Origin: Betaproteobacteria bacterium
GTDB lineage: Bacteria > Pseudomonadota > Gammaproteobacteria > Burkholderiales > SG8-41
Length of the DNA stretch: 36,910 bases
Direction of reading: 5' to 3'
NCBI GenBank assembly: GCA_023266245.1
Contig: JAHFRO010000020.1
Span: forward strand, 1 to 36,910
The translations under genes were made by a program, and so were the position numbers. How positions within the stretch are numbered: position 1 is the stretch's first letter; every line of letters starts with the position of its first letter. The notes beneath the pieces were generated by a model. The model was not told the DNA's origin, searched no databases, and was given only the letters and a program-made list of their open reading frames with translations. Below are positions 10,331 to 18,414 of this stretch, piece by piece.

Positions 10331-10658
10331 CCCGGCATCAGTGTAGGAAACCGCAGGTACCGGCCTGGCACTGACTTCCTGAGGGCTGTGGACGGTGGGC
10401 TTGGACTAGCCTTAACTACGTATAATGTATATTATGTTAAATTACTCCATTAACGATATCCGGACTTGGGTTGTCAGGCACTCCCCTTTTGAAAACACTA
10501 GATACACCAATCCTTCCGCAGTCACCTTGGGGTGCTTTGCTTGGGGTGCTTTGGAACGCATTGTGGCGACTGTGCGATACCTGACCATATAGAGCAAGGT
10601 CTAGCCCCAGGTTGCCTGTAATCTGCGGTGAGCGGCGTCCAGCCGCGGAGCATCAAGA
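10331..10658. other. 328-bp gap between ankyrin gene and 95-aa gene
   Basis: No convincing gene is seen. The middle is AT-rich, with a perfect TATAAT in ACTACGTATAATGTATATT near 10420-10438. A TTGGAC lies 14 bp upstream of it, which is shorter than the usual 17-bp spacing, so a + strand promoter is possible but not well formed. A perfect 14-bp tandem duplication lies at 10526-10553. Confidence 0.5.
10526..10553. repeat. Perfect 14-bp tandem duplication
   Basis: CTTGGGGTGCTTTG occurs at 10526-10539 and again, without a gap, at 10540-10553. It lies 105 bases upstream of the 95-aa gene. It could be a simple slippage duplication or a paired binding site. Confidence 0.85.
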
Positions 10659-10946
10659 ATGGCAGAAGATGAGATAACCCAGTGGCTGGTTAAGCGGGGC
10701 CGCAAGCGCGATCTGAGCATCGAACTTGCAAAGCAACTGGCCGCCGAGTCCCGCCTGGGGTGGTACATCGCCCCTTACGAACACAACCGCTTCACGGTCG
10801 GAAAGATCACCCTACAGAAGCTGTCGACGCGCCACGCCCTGACTGACGACAATAGCAAGGTGCTCACTTTTGCCAGCGTCGAGGAAGCGAGGACGTTCCT
10901 GCGTGACGAACTGAAGGTGCTGATGCCCTACGTGTTCAACGTCTAG
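10659..10946 (+). CDS. Hypothetical protein, 95 aa
   Basis: Not recognised. The frame is open from ATG 10659 with GGAG eight bases upstream, and the sequence looks coding (varied, charged N-terminal half, WLVKRGRKRDLS; a SVEEARTFLRDELK helix near the C-terminus). There is no signal peptide, membrane segment or metal motif, so a small cytosolic protein is likely. Its stop shares the bases CTAG (10943-10946) with the stop of the convergent PAS sensor gene. Confidence 0.7.
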   Translation: MAEDEITQWLVKRGRKRDLSIELAKQLAAESRLGWYIAPYEHNRFTVGKITLQKLSTRHALTDDNSKVLTFASVEEARTFLRDELKVLMPYVFNV

Positions 10947-11785
10947 GCGGGCTCTACACCCGGCTCCCGCGATTGCGGGGGTTCCTTCAGGTCGCGGGTA
11001 ATCATCAGGTACCCGACTTGGGTGCCCGCAGCGCTGCGTAGCGGGACAATGGTGACGGTGGCGCGAAAGCGGTTGCCGCCCTTGCGCACCCGCGGCCCCT
11101 CCTCCTCCACCCGCCCCGCGAACCGGGCCATGTCCAGCAGCCGCTCGGGACGGCGGGCAAGGATTTCCTCCTTGGTGAAGAAGCGCGAGTAACTCTGACC
11201 GACGATCTCCGGATCGCTGTAACCGTGCAGCCGCTCCGCGCCCGGGTTCCAGTTCATCACCATGCCGTTGGCGTTGAGTGTGCAAACCGCATAGTCGCGA
11301 ATGGCATCGGTGATCAGGCGGAACCGCTCCTCGCACAGGTGCTGCGCATCCTTGAACCCTTCGAGGCGGCGGATTTCCGACCGCATCCATTCGTTCTCCT
11401 CCGTGGCGATCTTGAGCTGATCGACCTGTTCCTTCAGCGAGCCGACCATGAGGGCGATCAGCGGCGAGGCGATGATGATCACCATCATCTGGCGCCAGTC
11501 CATTTCGGAATAGCGGAATGGATAGACCGGATGCGAGAACAGGACAAACGAGCAGAACAGCACGATCGCCGCGCTCAACATCCCCGCCATGCCTCCCGCG
11601 AGGTAGGTCGAAACCGCCACCGTTAACAGCAAAAGCAGCCCGGGATCCTGGATCGCCCCCAGTTTGCGCCACAGCAGCCCCACCAGCATGATCGAGGTCA
11701 ACGTGATGACCCCCGCCGCAAGATGCGGTATCCAGTCCGGGGACTCGAACCCGAACACATCGGCCATTAATTCCCGCAGCCTCAT
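10943..11785 (-). CDS. Membrane PAS-domain sensor lacking an output domain
   Basis: A 280-aa protein with about four hydrophobic segments in the first 125 residues (WIPHLAAGVITLTSIMLVGL, GLLLLLTVAVSTYLAGGMAG and its continuation, then MMVIIIASPLIALMVGSL), a short charged coiled-coil, and one PAS domain (from ERFRLITDAIRDYAV to VGYLMITRDL). The layout matches sensor histidine kinases of the DUF4118/KdpD-like N-terminal type, but the frame stops right after PAS: no histidine, HATPase, GGDEF or EAL region follows. ATG 11785 is chosen because GGAG lies 7 bases upstream; the frame could begin as far up as 11845. It may be a truncated kinase or a free-standing sensory adaptor. Confidence 0.8.
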   Translation of the reverse strand: MRLRELMADVFGFESPDWIPHLAAGVITLTSIMLVGLLWRKLGAIQDPGLLLLLTVAVSTYLAGGMAGMLSAAIVLFCSFVLFSHPVYPFRYSEMDWRQMMVIIIASPLIALMVGSLKEQVDQLKIATEENEWMRSEIRRLEGFKDAQHLCEERFRLITDAIRDYAVCTLNANGMVMNWNPGAERLHGYSDPEIVGQSYSRFFTKEEILARRPERLLDMARFAGRVEEEGPRVRKGGNRFRATVTIVPLRSAAGTQVGYLMITRDLKEPPQSREPGVEPA

Positions 11786-11888
11786 AGGCTTACTCCAAAG
11801 CATCGAGCGACGGAATTTCGTCGTAACCCGCGGATTTCCCGCCATTTCCAGGGGTTAACGACCGCTACCGCCCAAGCACAGATCTCTA

Positions 11889-11919
11889 GCGCAAGAATGA
11901 TGCCAAGTCATTCCTGCGC
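11889..11919. other. Stem-loop between gcdH remnant and PAS gene
   Basis: GCGCAAGAATGA and TCATTCCTGCGC pair over 12 positions with one mismatch around a 7-base loop. It lies just after the end of the gcdH remnant and upstream of the PAS gene on the same strand. There is no T-run, so terminator function is only possible. Confidence 0.4.
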
Positions 11920-11943
11920 CGGCTGCCTAGGGAGCGCCATGCC

Positions 11944-12512
11944 TCAGTTGAAGGCTGATAGGCCGGTCTGGGAGCGGCCGAGAACCAGGGCGTAGATGTC
12001 GTGGGTGCCCTCGAGGGTGTTGACCGTTTCGAGGTTGAGGAGGTGGCGGATCACGTGGAATTCGTCGGAAATGCCGTTGCCGCCCAACATGTCGCGGGCC
12101 ATTCGAGCGACCTCCAGCGCTTTGCCGGTTGAGTTGCGCTTGAGCAGGGACACCGTTTCGGGGGTTGCTCTCCCCTGCTCCCGCAGGCGGCTCAAATGCA
12201 GGCAGGCGAGCAGCCCGACGCGCCTGGCAGCAGGTTTTCCTCCGGCACGCACACCTCGTCCATCACCACCTCGCCGGTCGGGCTCGCGCGCACCGAAAAC
12301 TTGCCCTCGATCTTGCGCGTGGCGAGCCCCTTCATCCCGCGTTCGAGAAGAAAACCGCGAATGACGCCCTCCTCGTCCTTCGCCCAGATTCGAAGTCATC
12401 GCGAGCGAGGTCTGCACGCTGCACGCGGAGCGAAACGCGGTGTCCACTCGATGACGCGCGGCATGAGTTTTTCCTGCGCATATGCGCGGGCGGTGTCACG
12501 GACTTTGTTGTT
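11944..12512 (-). pseudogene. gcdH: Glutaryl-CoA dehydrogenase remnant (four blocks)
   Basis: The minus strand holds four pieces of an acyl-CoA dehydrogenase of the glutaryl-CoA type, in the right order but in different frames. Block 1 (12512-12447) reads [19 protein letters not shown]; block 2 (12447-12397) [17 protein letters not shown]; block 3 (12386-12222) runs from [12 protein letters not shown] to VPEENLLPG; block 4 (about 12219-11944) contains [30 protein letters not shown] and [16 protein letters not shown] and ends at the normal C-terminus. An intact enzyme is about 395 aa; here the connecting segments are missing and the frame changes at each junction, so no working enzyme can be made. 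It follows the thiolase gene by 35 bases, suggesting a former thiolase-gcdH operon for dicarboxylate or aromatic breakdown. Confidence 0.85.
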
Positions 12513-12547
12513 TTCGATTTTCCTTGGCGTCTTGGCGGCTCAACTTT

Positions 12548-13750
12548 TCAGACACGCTCGAGAATTGCAGCCATGCCCTGCCCGCCGCCGATGCACAGGC
12601 TGACGAGAGCGTAGCGTCCGCCTGAGCGCTGCAGCTGCCGCGCGGCGGTGAGCGCGAGCCGCCCGCCGGATGCACCGAGCGGGTGGCCGACGGCGATCGC
12701 GCCGCCGTTCGGATTGACGCGGCTGTCGTCGAACGCGACGCCCAGCCCTTTCAGGCAGGCGAGCACCTGGGCGGCAAACGCCTCGTTGATCTCGATCACC
12801 TCCATGTCCTTGAGCGTAAGCCCCGCTCGTGCCAGCGCCTTTTTCGAAGCCGCGACGGGACCAATGCCCATGATACGCGGCGGCACGCCGGCGGCAGCGC
12901 TCGCGATCACGCGCGCAATCGGTTTCACGCCGGCTTTTACACCCGCTTCGCGCGAGGCGACGATCAAGGCCACCGCCCCATCGTTGACGCCCGAAGCGTT
13001 GCCGGCGGTGGTGACCCCTCCTTCATACAGCGGTCTCATCTTGGCGAGGGCTTCCAGATCGGTATGCGGGCGCGGATGCTCATCCTCGGCGACCGGCGGC
13101 ACCGGCCCCTTGCGGGTCGGGGGCAGTTCCACCGGCGAAATTTCGCCCGAGAAGAAGCCCTCGCCCTTGGCGATCGCATAGCGCTGCTGTGAGCGCAGCG
13201 CAAACTTGTCGGCTTCTTCGCGCTTGATGTCGTACTCGCGCGCCAGACTGTCGGCGGTCTGAGGCATCTGGTCGTCGCCGAACTGCTTGGTGAGCTTGAG
13301 GTTGGAAAAGCGCGGGCCGATCGTGCTGTCATAGAGCTTGACGTCACGACCGAATGCCGATTCCGATCTGCTCATCACCAGCGGCGAGCGGCTCATGCTC
13401 TCCACGCCGCCCACCAGGAACACGTCGCCCTCGCCCGCCGTGATGGCGTGCGCTGCGTGCACCAGCGCGCCCAGACCGCTCGCGCAGTTGCGCTGCAAAA
13501 CCGTGCCCGGGGTTTCGATCGGCAGCCCCGCAACGAGGCCGGCATGGCGCGCCACGCAACGGCTGTCTTCACCCGCCTGGTTGGCGCAGCCCACCACGAT
13601 GTCCTCGATCTGCTCCGACTTGAAAGCGGTCTTCTTCATCACCGCTTTCATCACCTCGGCGAGCAGATCGTCGGGGCGGACCCTGGCAAGCACGCCGGCA
13701 TGACGGCCGAACGGAGTGCGCAGTCCATCGTAGATATAAGCGTTGAGCAT
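12548..13750 (-). CDS. Acetyl-CoA acetyltransferase / 3-oxoadipyl-CoA-type thiolase
   Basis: Cleaves a 3-oxoacyl-CoA with CoA (or runs in reverse). The 400-aa protein has the nucleophilic Cys in LQRNCASGLGAL, His in GGAIAVGHPLGASGG and the second Cys in VSLCIGGGQGMA. Segments CANQAGEDSR, SMSRSPLVM and TAGNASGVNDGA, and the length of 400, resemble the PcaF/PaaJ branch (3-oxoadipyl-CoA thiolase), but substrate cannot be fixed from sequence alone. An AAGGA lies 8 bases before ATG 13750. It is 47 bases downstream of the hydroxyacyl-CoA dehydrogenase gene on the same strand, so the two probably form an operon for the last beta-oxidation-like steps. Confidence 0.92.
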   Translation of the reverse strand: MLNAYIYDGLRTPFGRHAGVLARVRPDDLLAEVMKAVMKKTAFKSEQIEDIVVGCANQAGEDSRCVARHAGLVAGLPIETPGTVLQRNCASGLGALVHAAHAITAGEGDVFLVGGVESMSRSPLVMSRSESAFGRDVKLYDSTIGPRFSNLKLTKQFGDDQMPQTADSLAREYDIKREEADKFALRSQQRYAIAKGEGFFSGEISPVELPPTRKGPVPPVAEDEHPRPHTDLEALAKMRPLYEGGVTTAGNASGVNDGAVALIVASREAGVKAGVKPIARVIASAAAGVPPRIMGIGPVAASKKALARAGLTLKDMEVIEINEAFAAQVLACLKGLGVAFDDSRVNPNGGAIAVGHPLGASGGRLALTAARQLQRSGGRYALVSLCIGGGQGMAAILERV

Positions 13751-13797
13751 GGTGTGTTCCTTTGTCAGCAGGACATCGTCTGGTTGAAACTACATCG

Positions 13798-15327
13798 TCA
13801 GGGTTCCGGGGTCAGCAGCGAAACACCCAACTTGGCGCGCCGCGTGAGCCAGATGTTCGGCCGGTAACGCGGATCACCGTAAATACGATACATCGCAGAT
13901 AGCACCTTGTATACGCGCTCCGCTCCGAGCACATCGCCGAACTTGAACGGGCCGTTCGGATAGTTGAGTCCGAGTGTCACCGCCTGGTCGATGTCGGCCG
14001 GCTGCGCGGTGCGGCTCTGCGCGATCGAGCAGCCGATGTTGACGATCATGGCGACAATGCGCTGCGCGATGAAACCCGGGCTGTCGCGGCACACCGTGAC
14101 CGGCACACCGTCCGAGGCGAGCAGTCCGTGCGCTGCATCGCGCCAGGCGCGATCGGTCACCGGCGTGCCCATGAGGGTGCGGCGCTTGGCCATCGGGAAC
14201 AGGGTATCGACTGCGATGGTACGCTTCGGGTCGAGCCCCTGCTCCACCGCGCAGGAGGTGGCATCGTCGCCGACCGGCGTCACCAGGATGAGCGCCTTTG
14301 CGCTCGGCTTGGCGGCGATCTCGAGCCGCGCGCCGATCTTTTTGAGCAATTGAACCAGCGTGGCATAACCCTGCGATTCCGCAGGGCTCACCCAGACGCT
14401 TTCGGGCCGGGCAGCCGGTGCGGCAGGCTCCGCCGGCACGATCGGCTTCATCTCGGCATCGTATTCGTAGAAGCCGCGCTTGGTCTTGCGCCCCAGCACG
14501 CCCGCCTCGTAGCGGCTGCGCATGATCAGATTGGGTCGGTAGCGCGGCTCCTGGAAGAACTGGTTGTAGATGAGTTCCGAGGCGGGCTGCGTGACGTCGA
14601 GGCCGGTCAGCTCCATCAGCTCGAACGGCCCCATGCGAAAACCGCCGACGTCGCGCAGCACGCGGTCCACGTCCACGAATGTTGCAACCCCCTCCGACAC
14701 CAGGTGTGCCGCTTCCAGCGTGAAGCCGCGCCCGACCTGGTTGACGAGAAAACCGGGCGCATCGGTGAGGCGCACCGGCTCGCGCGTCATGCGCCTGCCG
14801 ATCACCATCAGCGCTTCGGAGACCCAGTTCCCGGTCTGCAGCCCGTCAATCACCTCGACCAGCCGCATCAGCGGCACCGGGTTGAAGAAGTGGAAGCCCG
14901 CAAAACGCCGCGGGGTTTTGAGCTTCGCCGCTATCGTGGTGACCGACAGCGATGACGTGTTGGTGGCGAGTATGCAATCAGGGGTGACGATGTCTTCCAG
15001 TTCCCCGAACAACTGACGCTTGGCTTCCAGGTTTTCCACGATGGCCTCGATCACCACGTGGCAGGGCTTGAACTCGGAGAGGCTGGCGACGATGGAGATT
15101 CTCTGCACTGCCGCTGCGGCATCATCCTTGCTCATGCCGCCTTTCTCCGCCGCACGCGTGAGCATCTTCTCGATGAAGTCCCGTGCCTCCTGCGCAGCGC
15201 CGGGACGGCTGTCCATCATCAATACCTTCATGCCGCCGGCGGCGGCGACCTGCACGATGCCGCGCCCCATGGCGCCGGTGCCGATCACGCCGACGGTAAG
15301 ATCGGTCCTGTTTGCGTCAATAGCCAT
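13798..15327 (-). CDS. 3-hydroxyacyl-CoA dehydrogenase, PaaH-like two-domain form
   Basis: NAD-dependent oxidation of 3-hydroxyacyl-CoA to 3-oxoacyl-CoA. The 509-aa protein has a Rossmann start (VGVIGTGAMGRGIVQVAAAG), a catalytic-dyad region FAGFHFFNPVPLMRLVEV, the first C-terminal domain (PGFLVNQVGRGF, GPFELMELTGLD) and a second copy near the end (PGFIAQRIVAMI, GLNYPNGPFKFGD). This doubled C-terminal domain and length fit the PaaH/PhaC group that acts on 3-hydroxyadipyl-CoA rather than short monofunctional HBDH. ATG 15327 is preferred; an in-frame TTG at 15348 would add seven residues. With the downstream thiolase it would convert a hydroxyacyl-CoA to acetyl-CoA plus a shorter acyl-CoA. Confidence 0.92.
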   Translation of the reverse strand: MAIDANRTDLTVGVIGTGAMGRGIVQVAAAGGMKVLMMDSRPGAAQEARDFIEKMLTRAAEKGGMSKDDAAAAVQRISIVASLSEFKPCHVVIEAIVENLEAKRQLFGELEDIVTPDCILATNTSSLSVTTIAAKLKTPRRFAGFHFFNPVPLMRLVEVIDGLQTGNWVSEALMVIGRRMTREPVRLTDAPGFLVNQVGRGFTLEAAHLVSEGVATFVDVDRVLRDVGGFRMGPFELMELTGLDVTQPASELIYNQFFQEPRYRPNLIMRSRYEAGVLGRKTKRGFYEYDAEMKPIVPAEPAAPAARPESVWVSPAESQGYATLVQLLKKIGARLEIAAKPSAKALILVTPVGDDATSCAVEQGLDPKRTIAVDTLFPMAKRRTLMGTPVTDRAWRDAAHGLLASDGVPVTVCRDSPGFIAQRIVAMIVNIGCSIAQSRTAQPADIDQAVTLGLNYPNGPFKFGDVLGAERVYKVLSAMYRIYGDPRYRPNIWLTRRAKLGVSLLTPEP

Positions 15328-15604
15328 GGAAACCTGTGCAGCTGGCAAGCATGTCGTTGAAGGAACTGTCTAAAGACGGGCGGCGACTCGCTGGCCGCCT
15401 CGAATTATTGTCAGTCGGAAGGACTACGGGCGCGATTATATTTTCCGCCCCTTGCGAGCGTCAATTCCCGAGACTTCTCGCGAGAACTCTTGGTTCGCTT
15501 CATCTATGCGTCTCGGTTTGGCTGGTCGCGCGTATGGCTGCTACCATAACCGTTAAAAGTGAGTCCGGGTGGCTTTGTGCACCCAGTAAGCGAGGAGCAA
15601 ACGC

Positions 15605-16573
15605 ATGATATCCCAAGCATTCGCCCTGCTGTTTGTCGTGCTGTGGGCCGGGTTTGCGAGCGTGGCACCCGCCCAGACCTATCCCGCCAAACCCATACGA
15701 CTGGTCGTGCCTTATCCTCCTGGCGGCGGTACCGACATCATCGCACGCATCGTCGGCCAAAAGCTGTCAGAGAACGTGGCCCAGCAGATCGTAATCGATA
15801 ATCGCGGCGGCGCTGCCGGCACGATAGGGACAGATATCGTAGCGAAGTCGCCCGCTGACGGGTACACGATATTGATGGCGCCAACCAGTCATGTGATCAA
15901 TCCCAGCATCTACAGCAAACTGCCTTACGACACGGTCAAGGATTTCGTGCCGATCACCCTCGCCGCGTCAGCGACAATCCTGCTGGTCGTGCACCCATCG
16001 GTGCCGGTCAAAAGCGTTCGCGAGTTGATCACGTTTGCCAAGGCTCGGCCCGGACAGCTTAACTTCGGCTCCGCCGGCAACGGCACCGTGTTTCATCTCA
16101 CCGGCGAGTTATTCAAGAGGCAGGGAGGGTTCGACATGGTGCACGTGCCATTCAAGGGCGGTGGTCCGACGATCGTTAATCTTGTCGCGGGACAGATCTC
16201 GCTCGCCTTTGAGACCATGCTGGCACTGCAGCCGTTCGTCAAAGCCGGCAGGGTGCGCGCCTTAGCTGTGGTCAGCGCCAAACGCTCTTCGGTGATGCCG
16301 GAACTGCCCACCATCGCCGAGCTTGGCTTCCCGGCAATCATCGCGGAAAACTGGTACGGTTTTTACGCGCCGGCCGGCACGCCGAAAGACGTTGTAAACA
16401 GGCTCAACAGCGAAATCGTCAAGATTCTACAAGCGCCCGATGTGAAAGAGCGTTTTCTCAGTCAGGGTACCGAAATCGTCGCCAGCACGCCTGACTACCT
16501 GGCGGAATTTATCAGGACAGAAATACTCAAATGGGGCAAGACCGCCAAGGAAGCAGGCGCGCGAGTGGACTAG
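15605..16573 (+). CDS. Bug/TctC-family periplasmic solute receptor
   Basis: Extracytoplasmic binding protein of the tripartite tricarboxylate transporter type, common in betaproteobacteria. The 322-aa protein has a signal peptide (hydrophobic FALLFVVLWAGFASV, then APAQ-TYP cleavage region), followed by the family hallmarks KPIRLVVPYPPGGGTDIIAR, NRGGAAGTIG and ADGYTILM. GAGGAG lies 8-13 bases upstream of ATG 15605. No TctA/TctB membrane partners are in the window, so it is one of the usual orphan receptors. The ligand is unknown; the adjacent aldolase-fold and crotonase genes suggest a carboxylate that is then degraded. Confidence 0.93.
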   Translation: MISQAFALLFVVLWAGFASVAPAQTYPAKPIRLVVPYPPGGGTDIIARIVGQKLSENVAQQIVIDNRGGAAGTIGTDIVAKSPADGYTILMAPTSHVINPSIYSKLPYDTVKDFVPITLAASATILLVVHPSVPVKSVRELITFAKARPGQLNFGSAGNGTVFHLTGELFKRQGGFDMVHVPFKGGGPTIVNLVAGQISLAFETMLALQPFVKAGRVRALAVVSAKRSSVMPELPTIAELGFPAIIAENWYGFYAPAGTPKDVVNRLNSEIVKILQAPDVKERFLSQGTEIVASTPDYLAEFIRTEILKWGKTAKEAGARVD

Positions 16574-16614
16574 CAAGGGATTAATCGGCTTAACGCACTT
16601 TTTGGAGACAGAAA

Positions 16615-17391
16615 ATGGCAGTCGTGAGACCAAAGCAGGCATATCACGAACGTACCGCACGGCAAATGGAAAAACACTTGCCGACGCCGGAATGGAGTTT
16701 ACGGCAAAAGTTGGCATTAACGTGCCGGATACTCGCCGACGAAGAACACGAATCGGCCCTGGCGGGTCAAATCACCGCTCGCGCTGACAAGCCCGGGACC
16801 TACTGGATGTTGAGTTTCGGTCTTGGTTTCGACGAAGCCCAGGCCAGCAATATCGTGCTGTGCGATGACGATCTCAATCTGCTCGAAGGCAATGGGATGG
16901 TGAATCCGTCGAACCGCTTCCATCTGTGGATTTACCGTCACCGTCCAGAGGTCAACACCATTGTCCACACTCACCCGCCTTACTGCTCGGCGCTCTCCTT
17001 GCTTGGCGAAGAGTTGATCGCGGCGCACATGGACACCTCGATGTTTTACGATGACTGCGCCTTCCTTCCCGATTGGCCCGGTGTACCCATTGGCGACGAG
17101 GAAGGGGAAATCATCCTCAAGGCGCTCGGTAATAAACGAGCCATTCTGCTCGCGCATCACGGACAGCTGGTTGCTTGCAAGACCGTTGAAGAAGCGGCGG
17201 TGCTGGCGGTCTTCATCGAGCGCGCCGCAAAAATGCAGATTATGGCGCGCGCCATTGGGCCAATCAAGAAAATCAAGCCCGAACTGGCTAAGGAGGCGCA
17301 CGATTACCGGCTTAAGCCCAAAGCGATCGGTGCGACGTATCACTACTTTGCGCGGCGGGTGTTGCGCAAAAGCACCGAAGTTCTGGAATAA
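16615..17391 (+). CDS. Class II aldolase/adducin-fold protein
   Basis: A 258-aa protein of the metal-dependent class II aldolase fold. The zinc-site histidines are visible in IVHTHPPY (His118, His120) and LLAHHGQL (about His182). Where fuculose-1-phosphate aldolase has its catalytic Glu73 (SSEWRFH), this protein reads NPSNRFHLW, with Asn100 at that place, so a standard retro-aldol mechanism is doubtful. GGAG lies 9 bases before ATG 16615. It follows the Bug receptor by 41 bases and abuts the convergent crotonase gene with no gap. Substrate not assignable. Confidence 0.88.
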   Translation: MAVVRPKQAYHERTARQMEKHLPTPEWSLRQKLALTCRILADEEHESALAGQITARADKPGTYWMLSFGLGFDEAQASNIVLCDDDLNLLEGNGMVNPSNRFHLWIYRHRPEVNTIVHTHPPYCSALSLLGEELIAAHMDTSMFYDDCAFLPDWPGVPIGDEEGEIILKALGNKRAILLAHHGQLVACKTVEEAAVLAVFIERAAKMQIMARAIGPIKKIKPELAKEAHDYRLKPKAIGATYHYFARRVLRKSTEVLE

Positions 17392-18207
17392 CTAGCGGCC
17401 TTTGAACTGAGGCTTGCGCTTCTCCATGAAGGCGGTGCGACCTTCTTTGTAGTCCTTGCTCGTGAAACACGCGTCGACCAGCTTCTGTGCCAGCTCGAGA
17501 TTGCGTTCGTCCGGGTCCTTGTGCCATTCGATGATGTTGCGCTTGATCGAAGCGAGCGTGAGCGGCGCGCTGCCGGCTATCGTGTTCGCGTACTCCATCG
17601 TGTAGCGCTCGAGCTCGGCGAGCGGCACCACGCGGTTGACGAGTCCCATCTGCAACGCTTCCTGGGCGTTGAACTGCCGTGCGGTGTAGAAAATCTCGGC
17701 GGTGAATGAAGGCCCGACGAGGTCAATCAGGCGCTTCACGCCGATGAAGCGGTAACCCAGGCCGAGTTTCCCGGCCGGTATCGCATAACGGGTATCGTCC
17801 GCTACGATCCGGATGTCGCACGCGATGGCGACCGCGACGCCACCGCCGATGCAGTAGCCGCGGATCATAGCGAGGGTGGGCTTGGGAAACTCCTGCAGCG
17901 CCTTGTTGGCGCGGTCGGCGGCGGCGTTGTATTCGAGCACCGAAGCGGTGCTCGAGCGCTTCTCGCCGAATTGTGAAATATCCGCGCCGGAAATGAACGC
18001 CTTCTCTCCCTCCCCTTTCAGGATGACGATGCGTACCTCATCGTCTTTGGCGAACTGATCCAGCACCACCGGCAGCGCCTGCCACATCTCGAACGAAACC
18101 GCATTGAGCTTTTGCGGTTGATTGAACACGATCCAGCCGATCGCGCCTTCCTTGCGTGCGAGCAGCTGGTCGGTAAGCGTCTGGATGGCGGCTCCCGGAT
18201 GATTCAT
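17392..18207 (-). CDS. Crotonase-family protein lacking both hydratase glutamates
   Basis: A 271-aa enoyl-CoA hydratase/isomerase superfamily member. The CoA-binding and oxyanion features are present (KAFISGADIS, GYCIGGGVAVAIACDIRI). The two catalytic glutamates of mitochondrial enoyl-CoA hydratase (after GGGC, and in PEILLG) are both replaced by Ala: GGGVAVA (Ala125) and IPAGKLGLG (Ala145). A simple hydratase reaction is therefore unlikely; an isomerase, decarboxylase, C-C hydrolase or other crotonase chemistry is possible. Start is ATG 18207 without a clear Shine-Dalgarno. Its stop directly abuts the stop of the convergent aldolase-fold gene. Confidence 0.9.
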   Translation of the reverse strand: MNHPGAAIQTLTDQLLARKEGAIGWIVFNQPQKLNAVSFEMWQALPVVLDQFAKDDEVRIVILKGEGEKAFISGADISQFGEKRSSTASVLEYNAAADRANKALQEFPKPTLAMIRGYCIGGGVAVAIACDIRIVADDTRYAIPAGKLGLGYRFIGVKRLIDLVGPSFTAEIFYTARQFNAQEALQMGLVNRVVPLAELERYTMEYANTIAGSAPLTLASIKRNIIEWHKDPDERNLELAQKLVDACFTSKDYKEGRTAFMEKRKPQFKGR

Positions 18208-18414
18208 GTTGCGTGTTGAAATTCAATGATGGAGGATGTAGTTTAGCTTATCCATGAAAAAGTCATCCTGACCGCCAACATCCGCATCGAATGACTCACG
18301 CGCCCGCGTCGCAGCGCCGGCGTACGTATCAGCGCTGCGCGGTTATGCCGGGCATAATTGTCCAGGCTGAACGCCTGGGCCCGATCATCCCGCGTACGAG
18401 CATCGGGCGCGGCG

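Noticed and set aside
11786..11845. Longer start for the PAS sensor
   Set aside because: A GGAG 7 bases before ATG 11785 supports the shorter form, and the additional residues are polar and unlike a membrane-protein start.
9692..12512. Genomic island bounded by the accessory block
   Set aside because: The block is accessory in content, but no integrase, transposase, tRNA boundary or flanking direct repeat is seen, so a mobile island is not claimed.
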